The notes beneath the pieces were generated by a model. The model did not search any database. It saw nothing but the letters and a program-made list of their open reading frames with translations, and was not told where the DNA came from. A program made the translations under genes and the position numbers. Shown one piece after another: positions 21,955-31,062 of a DNA stretch of 64,000 nt (positions are counted from its first letter, which is position 1; each line of letters opens with the position of its first letter). The stretch comes from Neisseriaceae bacterium PsAf. GTDB lineage: Bacteria > Pseudomonadota > Gammaproteobacteria > Burkholderiales > Neisseriaceae. The stretch spans positions 34,031-98,030 of the forward strand of contig WNLJ01000030.1 of assembly GCA_017114885.1 (NCBI GenBank), given 5' to 3'.

Positions 21955-23823
21955 TTACATAGAACCTAAACGAGATTTTAAAGTCCGTTTAGGAAGTCCA
22001 AACAAATGAGAATAATAAACCGTATTACTCATTACTTTTTTCACATAATCTCTGGTTTCATTAAAAGGAATCGTTTCTGCATAAATCGCCCCTTCTAATC
22101 CACTTTGACGCCATCTTTTAGCACGTCCTGGTCCTGCATTATAAGCAGAAGTTGCCAAGGGTTCTGAATTAAACTGTTCGTATAAATCAGCTAGATACCA
22201 CTCCCCCATATTAATATTCGTATCCATATTATTTAGACTGTATCCATCCAAACCAATTTTTCGAGAAATCATTTGGGCTGCTCCTGGCATAATTTGCATC
22301 AAACCTGATGCACCCACTGAACTTCTAGCTGCCATCATAAAACGACTTTCTTGGCGAATTAAGCCAAATACCCATGCAGATTCTATGCCATACACATTGG
22401 AATATTTATCAACAATATTTTTATAAGGTGAAGGAAATCTTAGTTGATAATTTAAAAGACTATCGCTCGTATCCGCACTCAAAATCGACATTTCATAAAA
22501 TTGATTTTGTAGTGCCAATTGAGAAGCTAAAATAAGTTTATCATCCGTAAAATTCTTAGTTGCATATCGCCATTGATCTTGGGCGGCAGTTCTCATTTTT
22601 CTATCACCCGTATTAAGTGAACTTCTAAATAAAACCAACGCTCTATGAATCTGACCATCTTGTGCTAATGCCATCACTGATGATGGGTTTCCTCCTGAAG
22701 TATTCGATTTAACATTTAAAGGCCTACCTAATTCTTCATGCGCCAAGATGGCATAAAAATTTCTACCACTTGCTGCTGCTTTTTCATACAACGCCTTAGC
22801 ACTTGTCCTATCCCCTAAAGCAGTTTTTGCTCTGCCCTGCCAATACCACCAAGTTGGTGTTTCTCGCAATGCTCTAGGCATTGTTTGAATAACCTGATTA
22901 AGTTGTCCCCACTGTTTTAAACGCAGTGCTGAACGTGCATACCATTCCCATTGCTCATTAGATAGTTGCGTTTTATCCGCTTTATTAAAATGCTGTAATG
23001 CCGAGGCCATATTTAAATCTCTGGCTTTTGAAAGTCCAATAACGCCTTCCACAAAACCAATATCATCCTGATCTACACTGCCATATAATCCATAAACAAA
23101 GCTATCAATATCCGATCGATTTCTACCTTTGGGTGTAATCCCAGGCATAATCTTGGCTATTTTTGAGGCTTTAGAACCATCATATACTGAAGCACTTGGT
23201 ATTGGTTGACCAATAGCATTCGCTAAACTTCTTGCTAACGTAATATAATTATTAGAAATTAATACCCTAACTCGTCTCCATACATCATTTTGATTGAGCA
23301 TACCTCTAGAGGCTGCCACTTCTATCATTTTATTACAGCCTTCTGGTAATTTTTCATTGCTCTTAACCAACTCTTTTGACATGCTGGATAATGAAATTCC
23401 TCTTTGTGAGTACCCAGCAACAGCAGCATAACAATTGACTTCTAAGTTATTAGTATTAGCAGGTAATAGTTTATATTGATTAAGAAACTCACCCCAATAA
23501 GCATTTTTACCCAAAAGTCTTAATAGCCCTATCCGTACTTTTTCAACCATGCTATTTTGTTGCCCTGTTTGGGTAGATAAAAAGTTGTATGCATCTGCCG
23601 TTTGTTTCTGTCTTAATGAAATGAAAGCTGTTTGATACAGTGAATAATCATACATAATCTTTGCTTCATCTTGTTTTGCAGAAGTGGCAATAGGTGTGAT
23701 TTTTATTTCAGAGCCTTGATTGTCCTGTTGTTTAGAACTACTCTCCTGATTATTATTATTTGCACAAGCAAATAACATTCCCAAAATTGAAGTTAAAATT
23801 ATTGTTTGTTTTGTTTTTAGCAT
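21955..23823 (-). CDS. slt: Soluble-type lytic transglycosylase, lipoprotein
   Basis: The protein cleaves peptidoglycan glycan strands to make anhydro-muropeptides. A lipoprotein signal (MLKTKQTIILTSILGMLFAC) is followed by a long helical superhelix region and a C-terminal catalytic SLT domain. The catalytic glutamate is in LIRQESRFMMAARSSVGASG, followed by LMQIMPGAA and AYNAGPGRAKRW. The 622-residue length fits Slt70/LtgA. An upstream extension of five codons was rejected. trkH lies 18 bases upstream on the same strand. Confidence 0.92.
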   Translation of the reverse strand: MLKTKQTIILTSILGMLFACANNNNQESSSKQQDNQGSEIKITPIATSAKQDEAKIMYDYSLYQTAFISLRQKQTADAYNFLSTQTGQQNSMVEKVRIGLLRLLGKNAYWGEFLNQYKLLPANTNNLEVNCYAAVAGYSQRGISLSSMSKELVKSNEKLPEGCNKMIEVAASRGMLNQNDVWRRVRVLISNNYITLARSLANAIGQPIPSASVYDGSKASKIAKIMPGITPKGRNRSDIDSFVYGLYGSVDQDDIGFVEGVIGLSKARDLNMASALQHFNKADKTQLSNEQWEWYARSALRLKQWGQLNQVIQTMPRALRETPTWWYWQGRAKTALGDRTSAKALYEKAAASGRNFYAILAHEELGRPLNVKSNTSGGNPSSVMALAQDGQIHRALVLFRSSLNTGDRKMRTAAQDQWRYATKNFTDDKLILASQLALQNQFYEMSILSADTSDSLLNYQLRFPSPYKNIVDKYSNVYGIESAWVFGLIRQESRFMMAARSSVGASGLMQIMPGAAQMISRKIGLDGYSLNNMDTNINMGEWYLADLYEQFNSEPLATSAYNAGPGRAKRWRQSGLEGAIYAETIPFNETRDYVKKVMSNTVYYSHLFGLPKRTLKSRLGSM

Positions 23824-23841
23824 AAGTGATAATTCCAAAGT

Positions 23842-25314
23842 TTAACTTTCCCAATAAGCGGGTAAAAATAAAATAAATACAGTAAAAATTTCCAATCGAC
23901 CAATCAGCATTGTAAAGGCACATACCCATTTTTGAAAATCACTCAATATATTTAAATCAGCCGTCGGTCCAAGCTGCCCAATACCAGGTCCTGCATTGGT
24001 AATCGAGGCAAGAATGAAAGAAAACGCTGAGACCGCATCTACCCCTGTAAAAAGCAATATCAAAGTAGAGATTACTACTGTCATTAAATATACTAAAATA
24101 AAAGCCATCACATTTAGTGCTGTTTTATTAGGAACAATATTACCATTTACTTTGACAGTTTTCACTGCATTAGGATGAATTAGCAACAACATTTCTCGGT
24201 ACATAAACTTAAATTGGATAATGATACGAATCATCTTAATACCACCCCCTGTTGAGCCAGAGTTAGATAATATATTCGCCAAAATATACATCACTATTCC
24301 AACATATATCGGCCATTGAGCAAAATCAACGGAACTAAATCCACAAGCGGTACCAATCGAAATATAATTAAATGCAACATGCCTCAAAGAAGTAAAAAAT
24401 CCAGATATCCCTTGTCCATAAAATCCTACATACCACAAATAACCTGTAGAAATTAAAACACTCAAAAGCAATATTTTAAAAGAAGTCCTCACCTCTTCAT
24501 CTTTCCAGTATATCATAAGACTTTTATTTTTGATGACCATCACATGATTTAGAAAACTAATTGCTCCAATTAACATTGTAATCATCAAAATAACTTCAAC
24601 ACTTACTGAATTAAAATGACCAATACTATCAGAATAGGTTGAAAATCCACCTAAAGAAATACTAGAAAATGCATGACACACTGCGTCAAACCAACCCATA
24701 CCAGCTAATTTAAGTGCCACCACAACTATTGCTGTAAAAACAATGTAAATACCCCATAAAGATTTAGCTGTTTGTGTAATTCGTGGGGTTAGTTTTCTAT
24801 CTTTATTCACCCCAGTTATTTCAGCTCGAAGAATATTCATCCCCCCAATGCCTAAAGTCGGAATAATGGCAACCGCCAAGACGATAATTCCCATGCCCCC
24901 AAACCAATTGAGCATATGACGCCATAAATTTAGTGAAGGTTGCAGATGTTCCACATTAGGGAAAATGCTAGAACCTGTTGTTGTTAGCCCTGAAATAGCT
25001 TCAAAATAAGAATTAGTAAAAGTCAAACTCGGTTCTGAAAAATAAATAGGGATAGAAGCAGCAAACGCAAATAATATCCATAACAAAAAAGCTAATAAAA
25101 AACCATCCCTTGCTTGTAATTCTCTATCATATTTTTTAGTTAGTTCACGGATTAGAAAAGAAGAAACAATCATGGCTGAAGAGGTAAGCAACCAAGTCTC
25201 CAGCAAGCCATCCCCAAAATAGTAAGAAGCTAAAGCAGGTGCCCATAATAAACACGAGAACAATATATTTAATCTCGCAAGATTATAAATAATTGGTAAA
25301 AAACGATTAACCAT
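23842..25314 (-). CDS. trkH: Trk/Ktr potassium uptake channel subunit
   Basis: TrkH forms the membrane pore of the Trk potassium uptake system. The 490-residue protein has many hydrophobic segments and four pore-loop selectivity regions, among them ISGLTTTGSS, FSSISLGGFS, GTACGFSS and ITNAGPGIG. TrkA, its cytosolic partner, is not adjacent. The start at 25314 has GGGAT upstream, and the TTG five codons earlier was rejected. A lytic transglycosylase gene follows. Confidence 0.93.
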   Translation of the reverse strand: MVNRFLPIIYNLARLNILFSCLLWAPALASYYFGDGLLETWLLTSSAMIVSSFLIRELTKKYDRELQARDGFLLAFLLWILFAFAASIPIYFSEPSLTFTNSYFEAISGLTTTGSSIFPNVEHLQPSLNLWRHMLNWFGGMGIIVLAVAIIPTLGIGGMNILRAEITGVNKDRKLTPRITQTAKSLWGIYIVFTAIVVVALKLAGMGWFDAVCHAFSSISLGGFSTYSDSIGHFNSVSVEVILMITMLIGAISFLNHVMVIKNKSLMIYWKDEEVRTSFKILLLSVLISTGYLWYVGFYGQGISGFFTSLRHVAFNYISIGTACGFSSVDFAQWPIYVGIVMYILANILSNSGSTGGGIKMIRIIIQFKFMYREMLLLIHPNAVKTVKVNGNIVPNKTALNVMAFILVYLMTVVISTLILLFTGVDAVSAFSFILASITNAGPGIGQLGPTADLNILSDFQKWVCAFTMLIGRLEIFTVFILFLPAYWES

Positions 25315-25439
25315 GTTTGTAGATCCCAACCATGCTTATTTTAAAATGAGTTTGTCCATTAGAATGGCAATAAACCGCGAAAAAATAACTTCCTATTGTA
25401 TAATAAACTTTTATTATTACCTATACTTGCAAATTAAAA

Positions 25440-26603
25440 ATGAGTGTAAAAAATTTAAATATTGCCATAACTGCAGGCGAATCATCAGGCGACTTACTGG
25501 GTGCTCACTTAATCACAGCGCTAAAAAAACACTCTCCAAATGCTAATTTTTTTGGCATCGGAGGCCCTTTAATGATTGCCGAAGGTTTTAAGAGTTATTT
25601 TAAACAAGAAGATTTGGCTGTTATGGGCTACTTTGAAATATTAAGCCAATTACCCAAGATACTATCAATCCGTAAGCAAATTTCCAATATTATTCTCAAA
25701 CAAAAGCCGGATATTTATATTGGTATTGATGCCCCAGATTTTAACTTCAAAGTCGAACAGAACGTTCATGCAAAAGGCATACCAACGATTCATTACGTTA
25801 GCCCCTCTGTTTGGGCTTGGAAACCTAAAAGAATAGAAAAAATCATACAATTTACCGATGATATTCTTTGTCTCTTTCCTATGGAACCCGACATTTACAA
25901 AGAAAAAGGTGGAAATGCAACCTATGTTGGCCACCCTCTAGCTAGTGAAATCCCTTTAGAAATTAATCAATTAGACTCAAGAAATACTCTTAATTTATCC
26001 AATAATAACCCTATCGTTACTATTATGCCTGGTAGTCGTGAGAATGAAATCAAATACATGGCACCGTTATTTTTAGAAACAGCGCAAAAACTATTTAAAG
26101 CCAATTCCAATATTCAATTCTTTATTCCAGTCAATAACTCAAAGAATCAAAATCTCATTCAGGAAATAGTTCAGACAAAAAAGTTACAATCACTGCCAAT
26201 TCAATTCATAAATGAGACACAAAACAAGCATCTATATCTCGCAGCCTCCGATGTTACTCTAGTTGCTAGCGGAACAGCTACTTTGGAAGTTGCTCTATGT
26301 AAATGTCCTATGGTTATTAGCTATATTATTTCGCCACTCACGCACCATCTGGTTAAACCATTTGTTCACACTGACGTATTTGGGCTTCCCAATATATTGC
26401 TACAAGAAAAAATCGTTCCCGAATTCATACAAGATGAGGCAACCCCTAATCATTTATTTAAAGCATGTCAAAATTATCTTGATCATCCTGAAAAAAGCAA
26501 GGAAATCAAACAAAAATTCTATCAACTACACCAAACATTACAACAAAATACTTCTGAACTAGCAGCACAAGCAATATTAAACGTTATCGATAAAACAAAA
26601 TAG
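25440..26603 (+). CDS. lpxB: Lipid-A-disaccharide synthase
   Basis: LpxB condenses UDP-2,3-diacylglucosamine and lipid X during lipid A synthesis at the inner membrane. The N-terminus IAITAGESSGDLLGAHLI is the family's glycine-rich signature; HYVSPSVWAWKPKRI and VTIMPGSRENEI are further conserved blocks. The product is 387 residues. It starts 125 bases from the divergent trkH and ends 5 bases from convergent alaS. Its usual neighbours lpxA and fabZ are absent. Confidence 0.95.
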   Translation: MSVKNLNIAITAGESSGDLLGAHLITALKKHSPNANFFGIGGPLMIAEGFKSYFKQEDLAVMGYFEILSQLPKILSIRKQISNIILKQKPDIYIGIDAPDFNFKVEQNVHAKGIPTIHYVSPSVWAWKPKRIEKIIQFTDDILCLFPMEPDIYKEKGGNATYVGHPLASEIPLEINQLDSRNTLNLSNNNPIVTIMPGSRENEIKYMAPLFLETAQKLFKANSNIQFFIPVNNSKNQNLIQEIVQTKKLQSLPIQFINETQNKHLYLAASDVTLVASGTATLEVALCKCPMVISYIISPLTHHLVKPFVHTDVFGLPNILLQEKIVPEFIQDEATPNHLFKACQNYLDHPEKSKEIKQKFYQLHQTLQQNTSELAAQAILNVIDKTK

Positions 26604-26608
26604 TCTAA

Positions 26609-29233
26609 TTACTTATCTTGTAATACTTTTTCTATAGAATTTAACACTTCAGGTAATTGTGGATTATGAGGTGCAGCACCTTGTGCCAAATCAGGGCGAC
26701 CTCCTCCTTTACCATTTAACGGTTTTAAAATATATTTAACTAAATCTACCGCTTTAATGCGGTTACTAATCGGTTTGGAAACCCCCACACAAACAGAAAC
26801 TTTATCTTCAATGATTGAATAAAAAACAACCACTAAATTTTCAGATCTACCTGTTAATTCTGGGACAGCTTCTCTTAAGACATTAGGCTCAAAAGGTAAT
26901 TCTTCTACAATTAAAGCAAAATCACCCACTTGCTGCGCATTTTCAATCAAATCATCACTTACCTTCTTTAGGGTCTCAGCTCTCATCTGAATGAGATTGC
27001 GCTCTAACTTTTTACTATTACGCAAAATATTTTCAAGTTTAGGTAATAAATCATCAGCAGTTTGTGCTTTTAACTCTTCTAACATGGCACCAACTAATCT
27101 TTCTTGACTTTGTACCCATAAAATAGAAGCTTCTCCTGTAATCGCTTCGATACGTCTGATACCAGAAGCAATACCCCCTTCTGCTACAATTTTAAAAAAT
27201 CCAATTTGCCCCGTCCTTGCCACATGGGTGCCACCACATAATTCAGTAGAAAAATCTCCCATTTGCACCACACGAACTTCATCACCATATTTTTCACCAA
27301 ATAAAGCCATAGCTCCTGTATCAATCGCATCATCATATGACATAACTTGTTTAGAAACTTCCACATCGCGCATAATCTCTTGATTAACCAAAGACTCAAT
27401 ATTGATAAGCTCTTCTTCCGTTAAAGCATTCGGATGCGTAAAATCAAATCTTAATCTTTGACTGGTCACCAAAGAACCTCTTTGTTCAACATGTTCTCCC
27501 AGTATCTTTCTTAACGCTGCATGCAACAAATGAGTTGCACTATGATTTCTCATACTGTCTAAACGAGTAGGAGAATCAATCATGGCCATAACAGACTGTC
27601 CAACATGAATTGGTTCATCCATCACACTGCCCATATGTCCAAATACATCCGATTTAATTTTTTGTGTATCTTTCACTTGAAAAATTGGCTTTTGATCAAC
27701 ATAAAAGTATCCTATATCCCCGATCTGTCCACCACTTTCTGCATAAAACGGAGTCTCATCCAAAACAACAACCCCTGGTTCCCTAGATTTCAATTGAGAA
27801 ACAGGTTCTCCATCTTCATCATATAATGCCAAAATTTTTGCTGTTTGTTTTGTTCTATCATAACCAATAAACTGAGTCGCAGGCCCTGTATATTCTAACT
27901 GACGCTCAGATTTAAATTGTGATGCTTGTCTTGCTCTTTCTTTTTGCAATTGCATTTCTTGATTAAATTCTGCTTCATCAACCGTAATATTTTTCTCTCG
28001 ACAAATTTCTGTTGTCAAATCTAAAGGAAATCCATAAGTATCGTACAATTTAAAAGCTATTTTCCCAGGTAAAATCTTGGGATTGGTATTTAAAAAATCT
28101 TGTAAATAACCTATGCCATGTGTCAGAGTTTGAGAAAACTTTTCTTCTTCATCTAATAAAGTTTTTTGAATAATCTCTTTTTTTTCTACTAGTTCTGGAT
28201 AAGCCCGACCCATTTCAATAATCAAATCCGGCACCAAGCGATAAAAAAAGGAACTTTTTTGGCCTAGCTTATACCCATGCCTAATAGCTCTTCTGATAAT
28301 ACGTCTTAATACATAAGAACGACCTTCATTACCTGGATAGACACCATCAGCAATCAAAAAACTACAAGTACGAATATGATCTGCAATAACATTCAAAGAT
28401 GAATTATTTTTTTCAAATGGCACGCCAACTTCTCTAGCTACGGCATGAATCAGATTTTGAAATAAATCAATTTCAAAATTACTGTGCACTTTTTGCATAA
28501 CCGCCGTAATTCTTTCCAAGCCCATTCCTGTATCTACCGATGGCTTAGGTAAAGGATTCATTTGACCTTTTTCATCTCGGTTATATTGCATGAAGACACA
28601 ATTCCAGATTTCTACAAAACGATCACCATCTTCGTCTTTACTGCCTGGCGGCCCTCCAAAAACTTTCTCTCCATGATCATAGAAAATTTCAGTACATGGT
28701 CCACAGGGGCCTGTATCTCCCATTTGCCAAAAATTATCGGAGGCATATTTAGCCCCTTTATTGTCCCCAATTCTGATAATCTTATCTTTAGGTAGTCCTA
28801 TCTGTTGATGCCAAATATCATATGCTTCATCATCTTCTGCATAGACAGTAACTAATAATTTCTCTTTGGGAAGAGCGAGCCAATCACTTGAAGTAAGAAA
28901 CGCCCATGCAAATTCAATCGCTTTTTCTTTGAAATAATCACCAAAACTAAAATTACCTAACATCTCGAAAAAAGTTAGATGCCTTGCTGTATAGCCCACA
29001 TTTTCTAAATCATTATGTTTGCCACCTGCACGTACACATTTTTGTACCGAGGTAGCTCTTGTATAAGGTCGAGTATCAAATCCTAGAAAGACATCCTTAA
29101 ACTGATTCATCCCTGCATTTACAAATAATAACGTGGGATCATTATTAGGAACCAACGAACTTGAAGGAACTCTAGTATGTTTTTTAGACTCAAAAAAACG
29201 TAAAAAATTTTCTCTTATTTCTGATGTTTTCAT
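26609..29233 (-). CDS. alaS: Alanyl-tRNA synthetase
   Basis: AlaS charges tRNA-Ala. The class II catalytic core is at the N-terminus (LRFFESKKHTRVPSSSLVP, LLFVNAGMNQFKD). The editing domain has HSATHLLHAALR and the zinc-type motif STELCGGTHV, and the C-terminal domain ends with GGGRPDLAQG. The 874-residue length is usual. It converges with lpxB and stands alone. Confidence 0.97.
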   Translation of the reverse strand: MKTSEIRENFLRFFESKKHTRVPSSSLVPNNDPTLLFVNAGMNQFKDVFLGFDTRPYTRATSVQKCVRAGGKHNDLENVGYTARHLTFFEMLGNFSFGDYFKEKAIEFAWAFLTSSDWLALPKEKLLVTVYAEDDEAYDIWHQQIGLPKDKIIRIGDNKGAKYASDNFWQMGDTGPCGPCTEIFYDHGEKVFGGPPGSKDEDGDRFVEIWNCVFMQYNRDEKGQMNPLPKPSVDTGMGLERITAVMQKVHSNFEIDLFQNLIHAVAREVGVPFEKNNSSLNVIADHIRTCSFLIADGVYPGNEGRSYVLRRIIRRAIRHGYKLGQKSSFFYRLVPDLIIEMGRAYPELVEKKEIIQKTLLDEEEKFSQTLTHGIGYLQDFLNTNPKILPGKIAFKLYDTYGFPLDLTTEICREKNITVDEAEFNQEMQLQKERARQASQFKSERQLEYTGPATQFIGYDRTKQTAKILALYDEDGEPVSQLKSREPGVVVLDETPFYAESGGQIGDIGYFYVDQKPIFQVKDTQKIKSDVFGHMGSVMDEPIHVGQSVMAMIDSPTRLDSMRNHSATHLLHAALRKILGEHVEQRGSLVTSQRLRFDFTHPNALTEEELINIESLVNQEIMRDVEVSKQVMSYDDAIDTGAMALFGEKYGDEVRVVQMGDFSTELCGGTHVARTGQIGFFKIVAEGGIASGIRRIEAITGEASILWVQSQERLVGAMLEELKAQTADDLLPKLENILRNSKKLERNLIQMRAETLKKVSDDLIENAQQVGDFALIVEELPFEPNVLREAVPELTGRSENLVVVFYSIIEDKVSVCVGVSKPISNRIKAVDLVKYILKPLNGKGGGRPDLAQGAAPHNPQLPEVLNSIEKVLQDK

Positions 29234-29303
29234 TTTTATATTAACTTTTAGCGTGGAATATGAATATGTTTATTTTATCGTAAATTAATGCTACTTGCCT
29301 ATA

Positions 29304-29891
29304 TTAAAGACCTGTATTCATACGTTTATTAAAGTCAGGCATCTTAAAATTTCTCATAACTTGTACAAGATCATCTATATTTTCATTAATACAAAACAAC
29401 TGCATATTCTCCTTTGGAATAAATCCTGCATCTGACATCGTTTGCATTATATCAACAAAACTATCGAAAAAATGGTTAATATTTAAAAAACCAATTGGTT
29501 TTTCTAGTTGCCTTAATTGCAATCGAGACAAAACTTCGAATACCTCTTCATAAGTTCCTATCCCTCCTGGCAATACGATAAAACCGTCAGCAAGCTCTAT
29601 CATTTTATCTTTTCGAATTGCCATATTAGGCACTACTTGCATTTCAATTAATTTTTCATAGCCCATTTCTTGACCTTGCAAAAATTCAGGAATAATACCT
29701 AAAATATCACCCCCTTCATCAATAACTGCTTGGGAAGTCGCTCCCATTAAACCTATACGACCACCTCCAAAAATTAATTTTATTTTATTTTGCGCTAAAT
29801 AATGTCCTAATTCTTTAGCTTTCTGCTCATATTCAGGATGATTGCCTAAATTCGATCCACAAAAAAGAGTAATACTATTAATGGTATGCAT
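29304..29891 (-). CDS. LOG-family nucleoside monophosphate phosphoribohydrolase
   Basis: LOG proteins release a base from nucleoside 5'-monophosphates; the plant members activate cytokinins. The signature PGGIGTYEEVFE is present, and a nucleotide-binding glycine-rich stretch FGGGRIGLMGA occurs near residue 50. The product is 195 residues from ATG 29891, which has GGAGA upstream. The bacterial substrate is uncertain. Older databases call such proteins 'lysine decarboxylase-like', which is misleading. Confidence 0.88.
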   Translation of the reverse strand: MHTINSITLFCGSNLGNHPEYEQKAKELGHYLAQNKIKLIFGGGRIGLMGATSQAVIDEGGDILGIIPEFLQGQEMGYEKLIEMQVVPNMAIRKDKMIELADGFIVLPGGIGTYEEVFEVLSRLQLRQLEKPIGFLNINHFFDSFVDIMQTMSDAGFIPKENMQLFCINENIDDLVQVMRNFKMPDFNKRMNTGL

Positions 29892-29979
29892 CTTATCTCC
29901 AAACAAAATAAAATAGACTTATCACTCAGAATAAGTCTACATATTACTCTCGGTAACTCTATTGAATTTTAAAAATATA

Positions 29980-30585
29980 TTAATCTTTTTCTATTTCAGC
30001 GCCTAATTGAGTAGGATCTTGTTGTAATATTTTTGAACAAACCAACTGCAATCGATAATTACTTGGCTCTATGGAAAATCCTCTGGTAATAATTTCTCGC
30101 AATTGATTTTCATCTAATAAGGAAGCGTAGTCTTCTAGTAGCTCAGCTAATTTATCAATTTCCTGTGTCTCAAGATATAGATTTGCCAAATCAACAATAT
30201 ACTCTACTTCACGATATTTTTTATTTGAATCAATTAGCTCAGACAATACTTCCGCTGCTTGATTATAATAACCTAGTTCTCTAAAAACTTTATACTCTTG
30301 TAATTCATTGATTGCTTCACTAGAAACAACCCCTCTATTTTTAACTTTAAAAGACTGTCCAGAGCCATCTTGATTCTGAATATTGATCACATCTTCATTA
30401 CTCACATTTGAAGACGAAGCAGTCTCATTTTTTAATGTGTTATTCTTAAGTGTATTTCGAGAAAATATTTTTTGTTTGGCTACATCGTTTTTTTTAGTTT
30501 CTTTTTTATCCGACCATCTTAAAGCAATTAAAACTACTAAAAATACAAAAAGAATTAAAATAATTAAACTACTATTCGCAGACAT
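29980..30585 (-). CDS. Single-pass membrane protein with TPR-like helices
   Basis: The 201-residue product has one N-terminal membrane segment (SLIILILFVFLVVLIALRW), then a basic, asparagine- and serine-rich linker, and a helical C-terminal half from about residue 90 (YYNQAAEVLSELID, YLETQEIDKLAELLEDYA) that looks like tetratricopeptide helices. It may be a cytosol-facing scaffold, somewhat like the C-terminal part of FimV. I cannot name the family. Confidence 0.65.
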   Translation of the reverse strand: MSANSSLIILILFVFLVVLIALRWSDKKETKKNDVAKQKIFSRNTLKNNTLKNETASSSNVSNEDVINIQNQDGSGQSFKVKNRGVVSSEAINELQEYKVFRELGYYNQAAEVLSELIDSNKKYREVEYIVDLANLYLETQEIDKLAELLEDYASLLDENQLREIITRGFSIEPSNYRLQLVCSKILQQDPTQLGAEIEKD

Positions 30586-30659
30586 ATTTCATTACCGTTC
30601 TAAATAATTTTAAATTGTACGCTATCTATACTATCAGATACCATGTTGATATAAAAAAT

Positions 30660-30692
30660 AAATACCACTTAAAAAAGTGGCATTTGTTTTTT
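30660..30692 (-). terminator. Bidirectional hairpin terminator
   Basis: CCACTT (30665-30670) pairs with AAGTGG (30675-30680), extended by flanking AAAT/ATTT with one mismatch. T-rich sequence follows on both strands. It sits downstream of the 36-codon ORF and supports that ORF being a real transcript. Confidence 0.7.
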
Positions 30693-30734
30693 ATTCTTAG
30701 TAATAAACAAAAAAATCCTATTTTGACAGCATGA

Positions 30735-30845
30735 TTATGCTACTCGTTCATGTGTTCCATAGCATATAATGCCATACATAGCATATAATGCCATATAAAA
30801 AGCAGTAAATAACAATCCACACAACACTACCGATGATGAAACCAT
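30735..30845 (-). CDS. Very small single-pass membrane protein
   Basis: From ATG 30845 a 36-residue peptide (MVSSSVVLCGLLFTAFYMAL at its start) has one hydrophobic helix. AAAGGAG lies 6 bases before the ATG and a terminator follows the stop, so it looks genuine. A 19-bp tandem duplication inside the ORF changes the C-terminus: with one copy it would end MALYAMEHMNE at 28 residues; now it ends CYGTHERVA. It resembles in size the small accessory subunits of membrane complexes, but I do not recognise it. Confidence 0.6.
   Translation of the reverse strand: MVSSSVVLCGLLFTAFYMALYAMYGIICYGTHERVA
30758..30795. repeat. 19-bp perfect tandem duplication in the small membrane ORF
   Basis: catagcatataatgccata occurs twice head to tail at 30758-30776 and 30777-30795. 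The flanking bases do not extend the match on either side, so there is no junction microhomology. Nineteen is not a multiple of three, so the reading frame changes. Confidence 0.97.
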
Positions 30846-31062
30846 GATATGCTCCTTTATCCCAAATAAAAAATATTCCTGTTCTTTCATTTTTAATATA
30901 ACAACTGAATGTGACATTTCTGTAAATATTCTATGAACAAATGATGACAAATGTTGCTTTAAAGTGACATTTAATGAAAATATAAATTATGTTATAGTCA
31001 TCCAAAATGCTTTATTTCTATAATCAAGTGAGTTATTAATTTCTTTAATTTTGTGGAATAAA
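30846..31062. promoter_or_regulatory. Divergent control region with GTGACATTT repeats
   Basis: This 217-base gap separates the small membrane ORF (minus) and the L,D-transpeptidase (plus). GTGACATTT occurs at 30911-30919 and 30964-30972, 53 bases apart, with a related GATGACAAATG at 30943-30953. A TATAAT at 31019-31024 could be the -10 box of the plus-strand gene, and TATATT (minus strand, 30895-30900) that of the small ORF. The repeats could bind a shared regulator. Confidence 0.45.

Noticed and set aside
30420..30470. NTLKNNTLKNE repeat in the membrane protein at 29980
   Set aside because: The protein repeat is not an exact DNA repeat and leaves the frame unchanged, so it was not counted with the tandem duplications.
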